From contig CM037869.1 of the NCBI GenBank assembly GCA_021292105.1, positions 33,206,835-33,270,834 on the forward strand: a stretch of DNA of 64,000 bases, written 5' to 3'. A program made the translations under genes and the position numbers. Within the stretch, counting starts at the first letter, position 1; each line of letters begins with the position of its first letter. This document shows positions 1 through 13,000 of the stretch, in pieces. The notes beneath the pieces were generated by a model, which searched no databases, was not told where the DNA came from, and saw only the letters and a list, made by a program, of their open reading frames with translations. Source of the DNA: Anadara kagoshimensis (taxonomy: Eukaryota > Mollusca > Bivalvia > Arcoida > Arcidae).

Positions 1-57
1 TGAACCCACAACTTCTCACTTACGGAGGGAGCACTCTACCAACTGAACTACCGCAGT
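1..57 (-). mobile_element. SINE-A head fragment at window edge
   Basis: The reverse complement reads like a tRNA-derived promoter region (GGTAGAGTGCTCCCTCCGTA, then AGTTGTGGGTTC). The same head begins the fuller copies at 37600-37942 and 54036-54365. Confidence 0.65.
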
Positions 58-65
58 TACACAGG

Positions 66-262
66 ATTCAGGCGAATCATTACTTGTTCAATTAACAATT
101 CAATTAGCTATTACTTTCTTCCTTAGGTAGCATTTTTCTTACAGGTGATCATTCGGCTAATTTATAATTAGATGGATTAAAAAAGATCACCTATTAAAAT
201 ACTACCTAAGGAAGTTGTCAGCTAATAAAATTGTTAGTCAAGCAAGTAATGGTTCATCTGAA
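66..262. repeat. Hairpin (foldback) MITE
   Basis: Two arms of roughly 80 bp, 66-150 and 185-262, are imperfect reverse complements. The outer ends read ATTCAGGCGAATCATTACTTG and, in reverse complement, ATTCAGATGAACCATTACTTG; the inner stem contains CTTCCTTAGGTAG / CTACCTAAGGAAG and GGTGATC / GATCACC. It lies in a ZC3H13 intron. Confidence 0.75.
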
Positions 263-399
263 TACAATGTAATCACAATTGCATGACAGTGAAAGCCACA
301 TTGTATGAACAGATATTGAATAATAAATGATTATTTTAAGTGTATCTGCATGAATAAAGACAATATTGTGTCATACTCCCAGCCCAAGCATCAGTGTCT

Positions 400-880
400 G
401 TTAACAGAAAACAGTGCCTCTAAGTGACTAATTTCCCCTTTGATGGATCCTAATATTAGAGTTTGTCAGTTTTCTTGTAGAGGATTTGTGGTGTTCTCCA
501 CACACTTTGGTTTCTTACACCTGCCCTGAACTGACCACCTCTTGAAAGAATCATAAATGCTTGTCTGGTTTGTGGTGTTCTCTACCCACTCTGGATTTTT
601 CCATCATTCCAAAAAGGACATCTCTTAAAACCATCATAAATGGTTGTCAGTTTGCTTGCAGAAGGTTTGTGGTATTCTCCAGACACTCTGGTTCCTTACA
701 TCATACCAGAAGTAACAAACCTCTTTAAAGAATCATAAATGTGATGTAAAGCCACATTACTTTACTCTTACTCCACTATTGTGAAGGTTGATGGTGCTCT
801 GGTGTCTTCCACTATCCAAGAACTGACCACCTCTTGAAAGAATTTTAAATCATTCTTATTAGCTAGAAAATTACTAATGA
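400..880 (+). repeat. SINE-C related, internally repeated about four times
   Basis: A unit of about 83-99 bp recurs: TTGTGGTGTTCTCCA, CACTCTGGTT and CTTGAAAGAATCATAAATG near 551, 634, 733 and a weaker copy near 830. It resembles the 3' body of a second SINE family also seen at 11690, 15290, 18170, 32296 and 56065. Confidence 0.5.
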
Positions 881-957
881 TATAAAACCAAACTTTGTCT
901 GAAAATTCTTTAAATGACTGAATGAAAATGACTTGTTTACTTGCATTTTAACTTTAG

Positions 958-1043
958 GTAAGCAGTAGTGACCATGAACATGACAGCAGTCCTGATCATC
1001 ATGGTGATCGTCATGGTAACAAGAAGAAAGGAAAATCACCTCT
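958..1043 (+). CDS. ZC3H13: ZC3H13 exon a (first visible)
   Basis: Acceptor ACTTTAG at 951-957, donor TCT|GTGAGT at 1043. It encodes 28 codons plus two bases, beginning VSSSDHEHDSS, His/Asp/Ser-rich and ending in a Lys-rich run (NKKKGKSPL). The exon opens with GTAAGCAG, so an alternative acceptor a few bases downstream is possible. The upstream coding exons are outside the window. Confidence 0.7.
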
Positions 1044-4000
1044 GTGAGTTTATAATATCTTTATAAATGTAACTGGTACTTAAAGCAGATAAGATATCTG
1101 TTATAACTTGGTTTGTGACAGATAAAAAAGTATTTTGTCCTGAATAGTGAAAAAAACATTAAAACAAGCTTTATGTTACACTTTAACAAAAGGCAATGGT
1201 TGAAATTTCTATCACTATGACAACGTTCCATTTTCAGGATTTTGACCACTATATTAGCTCAATTGGTAGAGTGCTTGCTTTAAATGTGTGAAGTCATGGG
1301 TTCGAACCCCAACTGACCAACACTTAAAAATAGGTAGTTCTTTGGTCAAGCACTCAACATTTAGAAATGAAAGCCACTAGGTCCTTCGGAAGAGAAAATA
1401 AAAAACAAATGCCCTTTGTCAAGGAAGAAGTGGCATGTTAAAGTACTCTCCCTGTACATTTCCCTGAGCACACTGCAAAGATGAAAATTTCTGCCACTTC
1501 ACCTATACCTGGTGATGTCTCCATATAAGTGAAATATTCTTAACTGGGAAGTAAAACCCCATTCAATGAATCAATCATGATTTTCAATATGTTAGATAAG
1601 TTTTGCTTGGACAAACAAAAACAGTTTTATATGTTTTATATCCTGATTTTAAATGTTTTTACTTTGCTTTTGTACTTGTGATTTGAACATGGACTAGAAT
1701 ATTTGTCTTTGATATTTCTTTCATACAGGTTTTAATAAAGTAATTATTAATTGGATTTATCTTTTTTTTTTTAAGGAAAAAGAAAGATAAGAAAAAACAT
1801 AAAACTGGTAAAGAGAAACTTATGAGGTCACCAAGTCCTCCAGCTAAAGAGAAATCAAAGAGGTAGGTACTTTGTCTGTTTTGGGGTGGCTGAGGTGGTG
1901 GCTGGCATGTCGGCAACTCCTCCAGCTAAAGATAAATAAAAAAGAAGGTACTCTTTGTGTTTTGGGTGGGTGGGTGGTGGTGGTGTGATCAAATTTATAA
2001 TATTTGTTTAGAATAAGTCCCACCTCAATGCTCATCAAAATACAGGCTACCATTTCAATGTTAATACATTATTTGGTCTTTGTGTGGTTGCTACTACCGT
2101 AATCCTTCTATGTATTCGGACGAATTTTAATAATTTCATTTTCAAGTGTCCGGGAATTTAGAGGAAATATGAAAATTATACACTTGGAAAAATGGGGGTG
2201 TCCGAATATTTAGAGTTGTCCGATATTTAGGAGCCGATAATATGTCTCGCTGCCCTCCCGGTAATGCAAGACACTATCAAGGACGATACGCACATGGATA
2301 TCATCTATAGTATCAATTTTCAAATAAAGTTCATGTTGAAATTACCTTTTGTGTTGTTTATTTCACAAAAAAAGTCGTTTTTTGAAGTGTTTGTTGACCA
2401 ATAATCATGATCCAATGTGTAATACACATCGAAGGACGCCATTTTTTGTAAGCAAATCGCGTGATTTTTGTCAGTAGTTCCCACCGTTTGAGGTTCACCG
2501 TTACCCCACTTCGTCTTCTGTCACTGTCTACGGTCAAAATTTTTATAATTAATAATGGTCAAGAATATTTTTTTAGTCAAGAAATTCCACAATTTGTACG
2601 ATTAAGAACCAGGACATGTATGAATGGGGTTCGCCGTGATCAATATAGCTTTTGTTTAAAAATCGATGTTATCACTCACAGAACACAATAGTTTACAAAT
2701 CCATTGTTTTAACTCACGTTTCAAACAATTTTAATCTTAGGAAAAACAATAAATACATCGTAATGTCCATCTTCCCGTTTTTAGACAAATGATCGGGAAT
2801 TCCCATAGTTGACATGCACTGAATTAGAAGGGATTCCACAAGTTTCTCATCCAATGAAATTCATTGATAACGTCACTTCCTGAAAAAATGTCTTTGATGT
2901 TGGATTTGTTTGCCGACAGAACTTCTGGTCTCGTACGATGTTTCTTACCCACGATTTTTAATTTCAATCAACTTTCACTTTCAAAGAATATTAAAACACT
3001 TAATACAGGTATGGCTTTATTCAGCTTACATCAAAAACGTAAATACATCGTAAAATACTTGTCCTCAAAGTTACAATCATGACTCCATCACGCAAATACA
3101 CAACGCAACAAACACATAAAAATAACAAATTCTAATGTAAATCAACAACAAAACAACAACATTTCTTCTTGTTTTTATTCAATATTAATTATAAGCAATA
3201 TGTATTGCTTGTTACGGGTGAATTCCGACAAAATCGCGTCCGGATTTAGAGGCAAAAAAAATGCCGTCCGAAATTAGAGGAAATTTGAAAATTATTGAAA
3301 TTTCAAAATTGGGGTGTCCGAAAACATAGAGGGTCCGAATATATAGAAGGATTACGGTAATTCAGTTTAGAAGATATTTCAATCCAGATATGAATGTTTT
3401 ATATCTGTTTGCACTGTGTACGTGGATTGTGGACTGGCTCAGTGGTAGAGTGTCCACCTTGAGAGTGGAAGGTCATACATAAGATTTAAAATCTAAAAAA
3501 CTACTTTCTTGCCTGGCACTCGGTATTAAGTAATTAACAAATTCACTTTGTGTCAGTATAATGTAACTGGGGAAGTGGTAAGCTTGTCTGCAGCTGTGCA
3601 GCATACTGAATCTGAATCAGATGTAACAGCTTAAATTTTGATCATAAATATAAGCTATTTCTTTGTAGGTTATTAAGGTAGAGTACCTATTAAGATTTAA
3701 GACATATCCCTATATAAACTTAATTGTAACATCTTTAGAATAACCATCTGGGCATTCTCTCGTTTATTTTTGTTCTTTTATTTATTATTTATAGACATGA
3801 GATGGACATGGAAGAAAAGGAATCACCTAAAAAGAAACATAAGAAAAAGAAAATGTTAACAGACAAAAGACATGAAATGTCAGAGGAAGAAAGAATGAAG
3901 GAAGTACCAGTGAAGGTCATGAAAAAGAATAAATCACCAAAATATTCAAAATCTAAACATGGTGAACAGAGACCAAAATTAAGTTTTCAGTCAGATGAAG

Positions 4001-7000
4001 ATTATGATGGGGAGCCACTGTTGGCTAAAAAAGGAAGAGATAGGTCAGTGTCAAGCTCTAGGTCAAATTCATATTCAAGGTCAAGATCACCTTCACCAAA
4101 TGATGCTGACAGGTCAAGGTCACGAAAATCCCCAGATGACAGATATGATCAGAGAAGGTCAAATTCCCCAGTTTTAAAGAGGAGTAGGAAAGGTTTAAAA
4201 ACTCCAGCAGATTTAAGAGAAGATTATGGAAGGAAACCAGCCAAAAAGCACAAAGAAACTGCTAAAGAGGAATTCTCTCCTGATCCAAGGTATGACCGAA
4301 GAGAAAGGTCAGCATCTTCATCTTCCAGTTCCTCGTCATCATCATCGTCTTCATCATCTTATGACGAAAAACCGAAATCAAAAAAGAAAACTAAGAAAAC
4401 TGGTAAACATAAGTCAAAACAAGAAGAGTTTTATTCTGATCAAGACGATCCATATGAAAAGGCAAACATGTTATCACCAGTCAGAGGAAAAGAGAGAAAG
4501 AAAAAAGAAGGAAGAGATATGAGATCTCCTGATTCTAGAATGGATAGAGAGAAGGATGCAAGAATATCACATAGAGAACTTTTAGAAGAACATGAACGAG
4601 AAATGGCTCGGGAACGTGAACGAGCAGAGGCCAAGGCAAAATATGGTAAAAGTATGGACCGAAGGATGTACAGTCCGGGACCAAGTAAGGAACGGCCCAG
4701 ATCTGTATCACCAGAACACAGTCAGAAGTCTTCATCAAGACGTGAACATTCACCAGAATCACAGAGAGGCTGGTCAGGGTCCCAGTACCAGCGAAGTAGA
4801 CGGGATGTCTCACCTGGAGAAAGACAGGCTATTGTGGACAGGTATGAACAGAGAGACAGAAGGGACAAGGATGATATCAGAAGGCCTGGTTATTACCCTG
4901 ATGATAGAAGATATGAGAGACCACCACATGAAAGACCACCTCATGAGCAGTACCACGACTTTGAAGGAAGACAGAGTCGTCAAGACAGGTAAGTAAATTA
5001 AGTGAAATGTTCATAGAAGTCATTTCATTTTAGATACTGAGGCTACAAATTGTCTTGTCAAAGAATTTTAAGCCATTTCAGCTGCAAAATTGAGGTATCT
5101 AAGGTCTTGTCCAAGAACAAACAGGGTTGGTACAGGCCTGAAAAAGTCCTTAAATTTTGAGGTTTGCCCTAAAAGACCCTAAAACAAGTCTGATCCTAAA
5201 AAGCCCTTAAATTTATCCTGAAGACCCTAAAAAGCCCTTGAATTTGGCCAATTTAGTGTCCATAGTAAATAGTAGCAAACAGACTGATAAAAAATAAATA
5301 GGTTAATTAATAAGTAACGTTGAAATGAGATATTCTAAGTTACCTGGCCCTCCCGAACACCCAAAATCAACCTCCACTTCAAGTGTCGTTACAATGGATT
5401 TAAGTATGTAAGTAATTGTTTTATTGATTTGTCTTTGCACCAATGTTTTTAGCTAAAATTGTCCCTCTGATTAGGCCTTAAATTTACAAAGGAGACCCTG
5501 AAAAGACCATAAAAAGTCCTTAAATTTAGAGTCCAACTGTCTGTACGAACCCTGACAAAGTAAGTTCCAAATTGTCCATTGGACAGGTATAAATTTTTGT
5601 ACATTTACATGCTAAAAATACAAATAGAATGGGATTGTAAAATGTATTTTCTGTGTTCATGGGTGGTTTTGTTACAAGTCATTAGACTGTCTTCAAAAGG
5701 ATCATTAATTGTCAAGGAAATAATACATGCAAGTATAAAACCCTGCACTGCTACTTTACTTGACAACAATTTATGCGTAAAGTTACCTATATATTGAAAC
5801 CTGGTACAGACAATTTCAATACAATATACATACATTGAAACCAATCTAAACTGAATGCATTCCAGACCAAGGTTTTTGCTTGCTTGGACAAATTTTTCCC
5901 AAAATCCTCCCCAGTCCACTCCAAACTAACCAAACAAAGCACCATTTCATTTAACTTTTGGATATCTATCTTTGATGTCAGGTACAATGAAAGGCGAGGA
6001 GAGCAGTTTGATAATTATGGTGGCAGAAGTAGCAGTAGTTATGGTGACAACCGAGGTTCTTATGATCAGCGAAGTCGACCAGAGAGCTATGATAGAGATA
6101 GAGAAAGATATGATAGATACCGACAGCCACCACCACCTGATTCTAGATATGAAGATGGTTAGAAATTTTTTTTTTTCATATACATGTACTCTAAAACCTT
6201 GATTTATCGTCACAAGTTGATATTACATTAGTTAGGGTTATCATCTTATTTTTACTTGTATAATGTACAGAATGTATAATGTCATAATCCTAGCACAGTT
6301 TTATGTCAGGATTTGACACACTGTATTAAAGTAGATGTTAAAAGTTTGTTAATTGGTGAGCTCTGTTGATTGATATCTGTCATCTCTTGTTTCATTTACA
6401 GCTAGTAAATTTATAGTAATGTAGTTAAACGACCCAAAACTGTTTGTCAAGGGTAATGTTTTTGGCCAGTTTGTCAGTCTGTCATATTTTTGTCTGCTAT
6501 GTACTTCCTACATTCTTACATTGATTTTAATGAAACTTGGTACAAATGTAAACCAGCATGAAAAAAAAAGAACCATTTTAAATTATGTAGTTCAAAGTTC
6601 AAGGTCACAAGGTCAGATCTTAGAATTTTTGCAGGGTCTTTTATGTCTGCTGTGTATCCTTGGTCTGACCAGTTCAGTGTACATTAGGAGAAGCAATAAG
6701 ATTACAATTTGCTGGTCTCTATCTGTATGGTGTCTAGAGCTTTTGGGTCTTTAATTTAGAGTTTAATCTATGCTGAAATTGATCCTTTTCTTCTTTTATA
6801 GCAAGAAAGCCATATGATAGACGAGGACAGCCACCACCAGACTACAGAGAAGGTGGGGGATGGGATAGTAACAGAGGGCGTGGAGGATGGGGGCCACAAG
6901 GATGGGGTCGTGGAGGTCCAGTTGATAGTAAGGTTTATTAAAATAAATAGTTCATGCACTACATATTTGAGTTTTGGGTCATTGACAAACAATGAAAGTG

Positions 7001-10000
7001 ATTTCTGGATTTTTAAATTTTGTTTTATGGAATACATATACTCGATCTTCTCACATGAATGCTGTTTCTCCATAACATGTTCAATTTCATAATTTCAACA
7101 CTGAAAACCTGTCATAATTGTACTCGAACTCATATTATGTTTTCAAGTCTCATTGTAAAAGCCTTGATACTTTCAGTTATCCATAACTGGAAATGAAAAA
7201 TGGTTCTGTCGACTAATTATCAACTACAAAAATAATATGTACATAAGAAATACTGAATTTTTTTATCAGATTGTCCACTTTGTATGAACCTGACTTTTTT
7301 TACCAGGATAAATTACTAATTCTACATATTTCAATTATGATATTGGACTTTCTTAACTTTATATGGGCTCTGCCAAAATAAAGGCAAAAGGTTCTGGACC
7401 TTCAATTACAAAAGATACTTTTAAATCCCTTGTAAGTTGTGTGATGTTTAAAATTTCTGCGTTTAAAGTGATTTGTTTCCTTCCACTAGGGACCAGAAAA
7501 AGTTATTTACAAAGTTCTATCCAAGGCCTTAGCTAGTACAATGATTTGTATTTTTGTTTTCATTGTAGGAGGCAGAGGAAGAGGGAGGGGCTATGTACCA
7601 GATAGATATAATAATGGTAACCAAGGTAATGTCTCGATTTAACTCATTTGCAAATAAAGTTGTGAAAGGGGAAGGGGGGGTTAGAAAAATTAACCTGGCT
7701 GACCTTCCCTACTGTATAATGCTTATATTTTGCTGTAGTTTTAATTCCGCTATATTTGCGGTCCAGTATATATCTGCAAAAATACATGGGTATTACCAGC
7801 CTGTTAATCTTGCAAGAGTTGGTTTCCTTTAATTAGGTAAGACCGTGAAAATATGACACTACAAAAATAAAGCAGTATACATTATATCATATCTTCTATG
7901 TCTATGGATCAATTTTTGTCAAGCTTGCCACAAACATGAGACAATGTGTCATATTCCATTTAGGTGTATAGGTCAAGGGCCAAGGTCACAAGGTCAAATC
8001 AGAAGTTGACCCTAGGTAATTAATTTAACGACTAGTCATTCTTTAGTGTGAAAATAAAATCTTTTGATTTAATATTGGAGTCATTAGTGTTGGCATTGTC
8101 CATATAATCTGCACGTATTTTGAGTAACAGAATAATTTGAAACAGGAATTTAGAAAACAAACATACTAACATGTATTTTGTTTATTAATTTGAACATAAT
8201 TAATCGCCTGTGACATCTGCAAAATATATTATTGCTATAATAGTCATGGTCATAACCTCCCACTGACAAAGCGAGCACTCTACCTACTAAGCTACTGCAG
8301 TGGTACCTATATAAGGATTAGAGTACTTTAAATGGTTAAATCATTACATAGACTACAAACATATGTTATTATCACTCTAAGTTTCAGATTTTACAGTAAT
8401 CATCACAATATGAATATATCTATGTTTCCATTCTTGGTAGGCAAAATTTTCATTGACCACCAATTTCTAAGATATTCTTTCAAAAAATCAATATGCTTTT
8501 CAGGAGAGTGAATCTTTTATGTTCAAATAAGTGTACATTGTACTCATAATTCAATTATTTCATGAAATTTTGTATGTACAGGTCGTTATGATAGTCAAAG
8601 AAGGGATGAGTTTTATGTACCAGAAAGACGGGATTACGATAAACGACCCGACCAGAGAGAGTTTTCACGTGATGATAACAGACGAGATGAGAGACCTGAT
8701 GACAGATACAGGTAATATATAACTAATATTCAACTGATTTTTAATTGCCACAATGATTATGAAATATACATGTACATGTACAAACTTAATAGAATTTATC
8801 TTTTCTTGTGGTACCAGTTATTGAAATCTTAGCCCGAGTTTAAATTTGATACAGAATGGGGCTTGCATATGCATTGAAACAAGGCATAGATTTCCCTCGC
8901 TAGAACCACAAGAAGTAATTCTATTCCTTGTACCAAATCAAGCATGAATTCAATTAAAAATCCATTTTAACATATTATCAACCATTGATTTACCTCAGAT
9001 TTATTTGATATATGTTTGGGGGGTGGGTGGGTTGGTGGAAAAAGTGCATAAGTTATTTGGAAAGGAGGTGCAAAATGGAAATATCTTATACTACTCTTTT
9101 TATAGATTGTTCAATCTGGGATGCAAAATCTTACAATATGATTTCTTGACTGACTTATTGACTTATTTCCATCTCTCCATCTTGAGAATTGGGCCATTTA
9201 CAAGTTCTCTCCATTTTCCTATGTCTGTCGCTACATTTGTTGCCTCTGTCCATGAATTGTATCCCAGCTCTTTTGGTTCTCTTCCAATAGTTTTTCTCCA
9301 AGTTTCTTTGGGTCGTCTTCTTTTCCTTTTCCCCTTAGGAGATATGATTTCTTAGTCTGACATAATTTTGATTTGAACAGATATTCTGTTTATTTATAGC
9401 ATTCTGTCACTTCCATAGGGAGACCCATGGACAAATGATTACGTCCCTGTCTGACTTTTGTAACTAATGCAATCATTCTTTATTAATAATCATTAACAAA
9501 AGACTAACCGTTCTTAATAAAGACTCGAAAGAGGAGGTTTGTGAACTTACTTGCAGACCCTCGACTGCCTATTTTGATTATTTTATGCCTGGAAATTTAT
9601 ACATACTGAAAATGATCATGGCAACATCGGCTAACCAACTACCCATATCAACATTGTGTATATCAAAATAATTGGCCTTACCAATAGAGGTGTGCGGTAT
9701 TACCGGTATACCGGTAAACCGGTCCATTTTAAGTAAACCGGTAGACCGCGGTACACTTTTTGAAATACCGGTACTTCGGCAATTTCCGTAAACACGAATC
9801 TACGGAAATTGACGATCTTATAAAACAACGATTTTCGATTAAGTTAAATCATTTAGAATCATTTCAAATTAATTTACATGCATTTAATGATTTTAATATA
9901 TGATAAAAATACAGATTAAGTAAAATTTCTAATTGTTATTAATCAACTGATATCGTACACGATGCCGTTATTACATACGACTGCTTTATGGCAGATGTCA

Positions 10001-13000
10001 ACATGGGAACTGAAGAATTTGACATATAAACACTTTCGGTGGAAATCTGCCATTTGGAGACATTTCGGTTTAAAAAAGAGGAAAATAGATAGTGTGGTTG
10101 GATTTTCTAGTCAAGTTCTATATTCTAATCAGACAATTTCAGTAGTGATGAGCCTGGTTTATGTTTTAACTTTTATGACATTTGCGACTGTAAATGTGCT
10201 TTGTTCCAGATTTAATTAAAGCTTTTTACAAGATTGCAGTAGTTTGAGTTGCTATATAACAAATTCAACTGTCATCTATCTAACATTAAAGTAGCATATC
10301 AAACATACTAATTCATGTTCAAATCATAAATGTCAAAAAAGAATATAAATTAAATTTCATTTTGTGTTGTTAACTCATCTGGTCAAATTGATTCATATTT
10401 ATGCTCCATTTGAAGTAAGAATTTCCCATTCAAGAATATTGTGGTATACCGTGGTACATACCGCGATACTTGTTAAAATACCGTGGTATACCGCGGTACA
10501 AAATTTTTTGTGGTACCCAACTCTATTTACCAACTACTGCTAAACACATTTATCCCTGTTTAAGGAGTGAAAAATTGAAATAATCAGAAACTTGTATTTA
10601 TTTATTTATCAGGTATGATCGCAGAGATGACAGAAGGGAAAGGGGAGATGAAGTGCGGGATAGAAATGATGATAAACCACGGTTCGAAGGGCGAAGTGAA
10701 AACCCAGATCAAACTGACAACGATAAGAGAGACAGAGATGAAAGTCAAGATCGATCTAGAGATAGGCGAGATTACTCACAAGAACGGAAACGAGATATAG
10801 ATGATAAAGAAAAAGATATCGAAATGAAACAGAAAGAAAAGGATGTTAAAGATGAGGAGAGACAGGACAAAGAAATTGATAAAAATATATCTGATGTAAA
10901 AACAAAAGACAAAGATGTGTCTAGTGACTCTAAAACTAAAGAAAAACTTGATCAAGAAGAACAGAAAGTGAAGAAAGAGAAAAGCAAAGTGAAAGAAGGT
11001 ACTGATAATAAGAGCAAGGACGAAATCACTGCTGACAAAAAGAAGGATAAGATATCAAAGAAGGAAAAAAGGAGATTGAAAAAAGAGAAGGAAAAAGAAA
11101 AGAAAAAAGATCATGATAGTGAAGGAACTAGTAAAGATGGAGACAAGTTAACAAAGGAAGAAAAAGACGATGTAGAAGAGAAAAAGAACAAAAATAAAGA
11201 TGTAACTAGTGATATGGACAATGTTGATGAAGATAAAAACAAAGAGAAACAGAAGGATAAAGATGAAGAAACATCTACAACTGGAGATGATAAAAAAGAA
11301 AATAGGTAAGATTAATACTGTAAAGGGGGAAATTTTCGTGTGTGTAAAATTTTCGCTTATTTCGTGCTAAAGAAATTACCTAGAAAATTTTACCCACATG
11401 AAAATATCTACCATACAGGTTAATATATCACAATATATAGAATATACACCCACTTATGTTGGTTTCATGAAAATTATTGGTTTCATGAAAATTACACCCA
11501 TGCGAAATGCCAGATTTCAGAAATCACAAAATTTTCACCCCGCAAAAATAATCCCCTTTACAGGACTAGATAAATACAGTAAAAAAAACTGCTACAGCAA
11601 CCATATTGTATAAAGACCATCTGTAAATTAGGACCATTTTTTATTATAAAGTCCATGTTTCATAGGTCCTGTTTAATACAGGGGCCTAAGTAACAGTGGT
11701 CTTGAGCACCAAGTTATGGATCTCATTCCCTAGGTTAAAATCCCACTCTGGGCAGATCTTTGTGTGAGAAAGTTGGCCAGTTTCCTCAACCAAGATCAGT
11801 AGTTTTCTTCAAGGACTCACCTGTTAGTTTTCAGCATTCCACATGAAGATGCTTGATCATCTAAAACTATTCAGGTTGGCGCTCATTTTCTGTTGGTCCG
11901 TTGGATCAGCTGCTGATTATTTGTACTGGTCCTTCCAAATTTTCACTGGCCAGTCTAACGGATTAGCGTTATTGTCCAACCCTGATTACCAGAATTATTC
12001 TTCAATATTAGTACAATGTACATGTATTCAAGGTTTACCAACTGTCATTAAATTTTTTTCAGAAAAAGAAACCTAGATAGTGAAAAGGAGAGATCAACTT
12101 CACCAACTCCAAGTAAACGTCCAAGAGACGTGTCTCCGGCACCATCAGCGAGAAGTAGAAGTAGTCTTGGTGATGGAGACAGGGACAGATCGAGGAGTAG
12201 ACACACAGATAGAAATAAGGACAGAAAATCAGGGACAACCAGAGCTAGAAGTCATGATTCCGTGGAGAGAGACAGACACAGTGACAAGTCATATGGAAGA
12301 AGATCTTTGAAAGGTGACGGAGACAGAGAGAGATATATGAGTGTAAGTACATATACAGTACATCTCTGATTTCATTGATAAATCTTTGTACAGGATGGTA
12401 CACTTTTTTATGGATTTTCCATATGGGGTGCAAGATCTTTCTTTCTCACACATGTGACTAGGGAATCTACCCATTTTACCGGTGCTGAATTTCCCTGTCT
12501 CGCCCTGGTTAAGACAGATCACACAAACAATCACCTGTATTAATTGGATCTCTCTGACTTTTAAATCCGAGTCTATGAAAAAATGAAGGGCATTCCGGAT
12601 GAGACATGATCACTTACGGACACTTAATTGATGACATCATAATCATTTTACGTAAGAACGTCAACAATATTCGATGACATCATTTTCAGAAGGCACAGAT
12701 GTTGAAAAATGAACATCTGATGCAGATATTTGTTTACAAATCGCATTTTTATGTTACAAATGTGTGAGAAAAAGAATCATACATTAATAGCAGTGTAAGA
12801 CAGAGATATCTCAAACTCTGATGAATATTTTCAATGTTCAGAAATTGCTAAAACTCGTTCTGTACAGAAAAATATTCATCCTCGTTTGAGATATCTCTAT
12901 CCTACACTGTGTATGATTTTATTGATCTAGTAAGATTACAGATACGGATACATTATCTTGATTATTTTAATTACAGCCATTACATGATGAAAGAAAAAGT

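Noticed and set aside
3995-4996. Other-frame and minus-strand ORFs across the large ZC3H13 exon
   Set aside because: Shadows of a low-complexity coding exon; the chosen frame alone joins both neighbours with matching phases.
9005-9355. 116-codon + strand ORF
   Set aside because: It is the antisense of a non-LTR retrotransposon 3' fragment, whose minus-strand reading makes clear protein sense.
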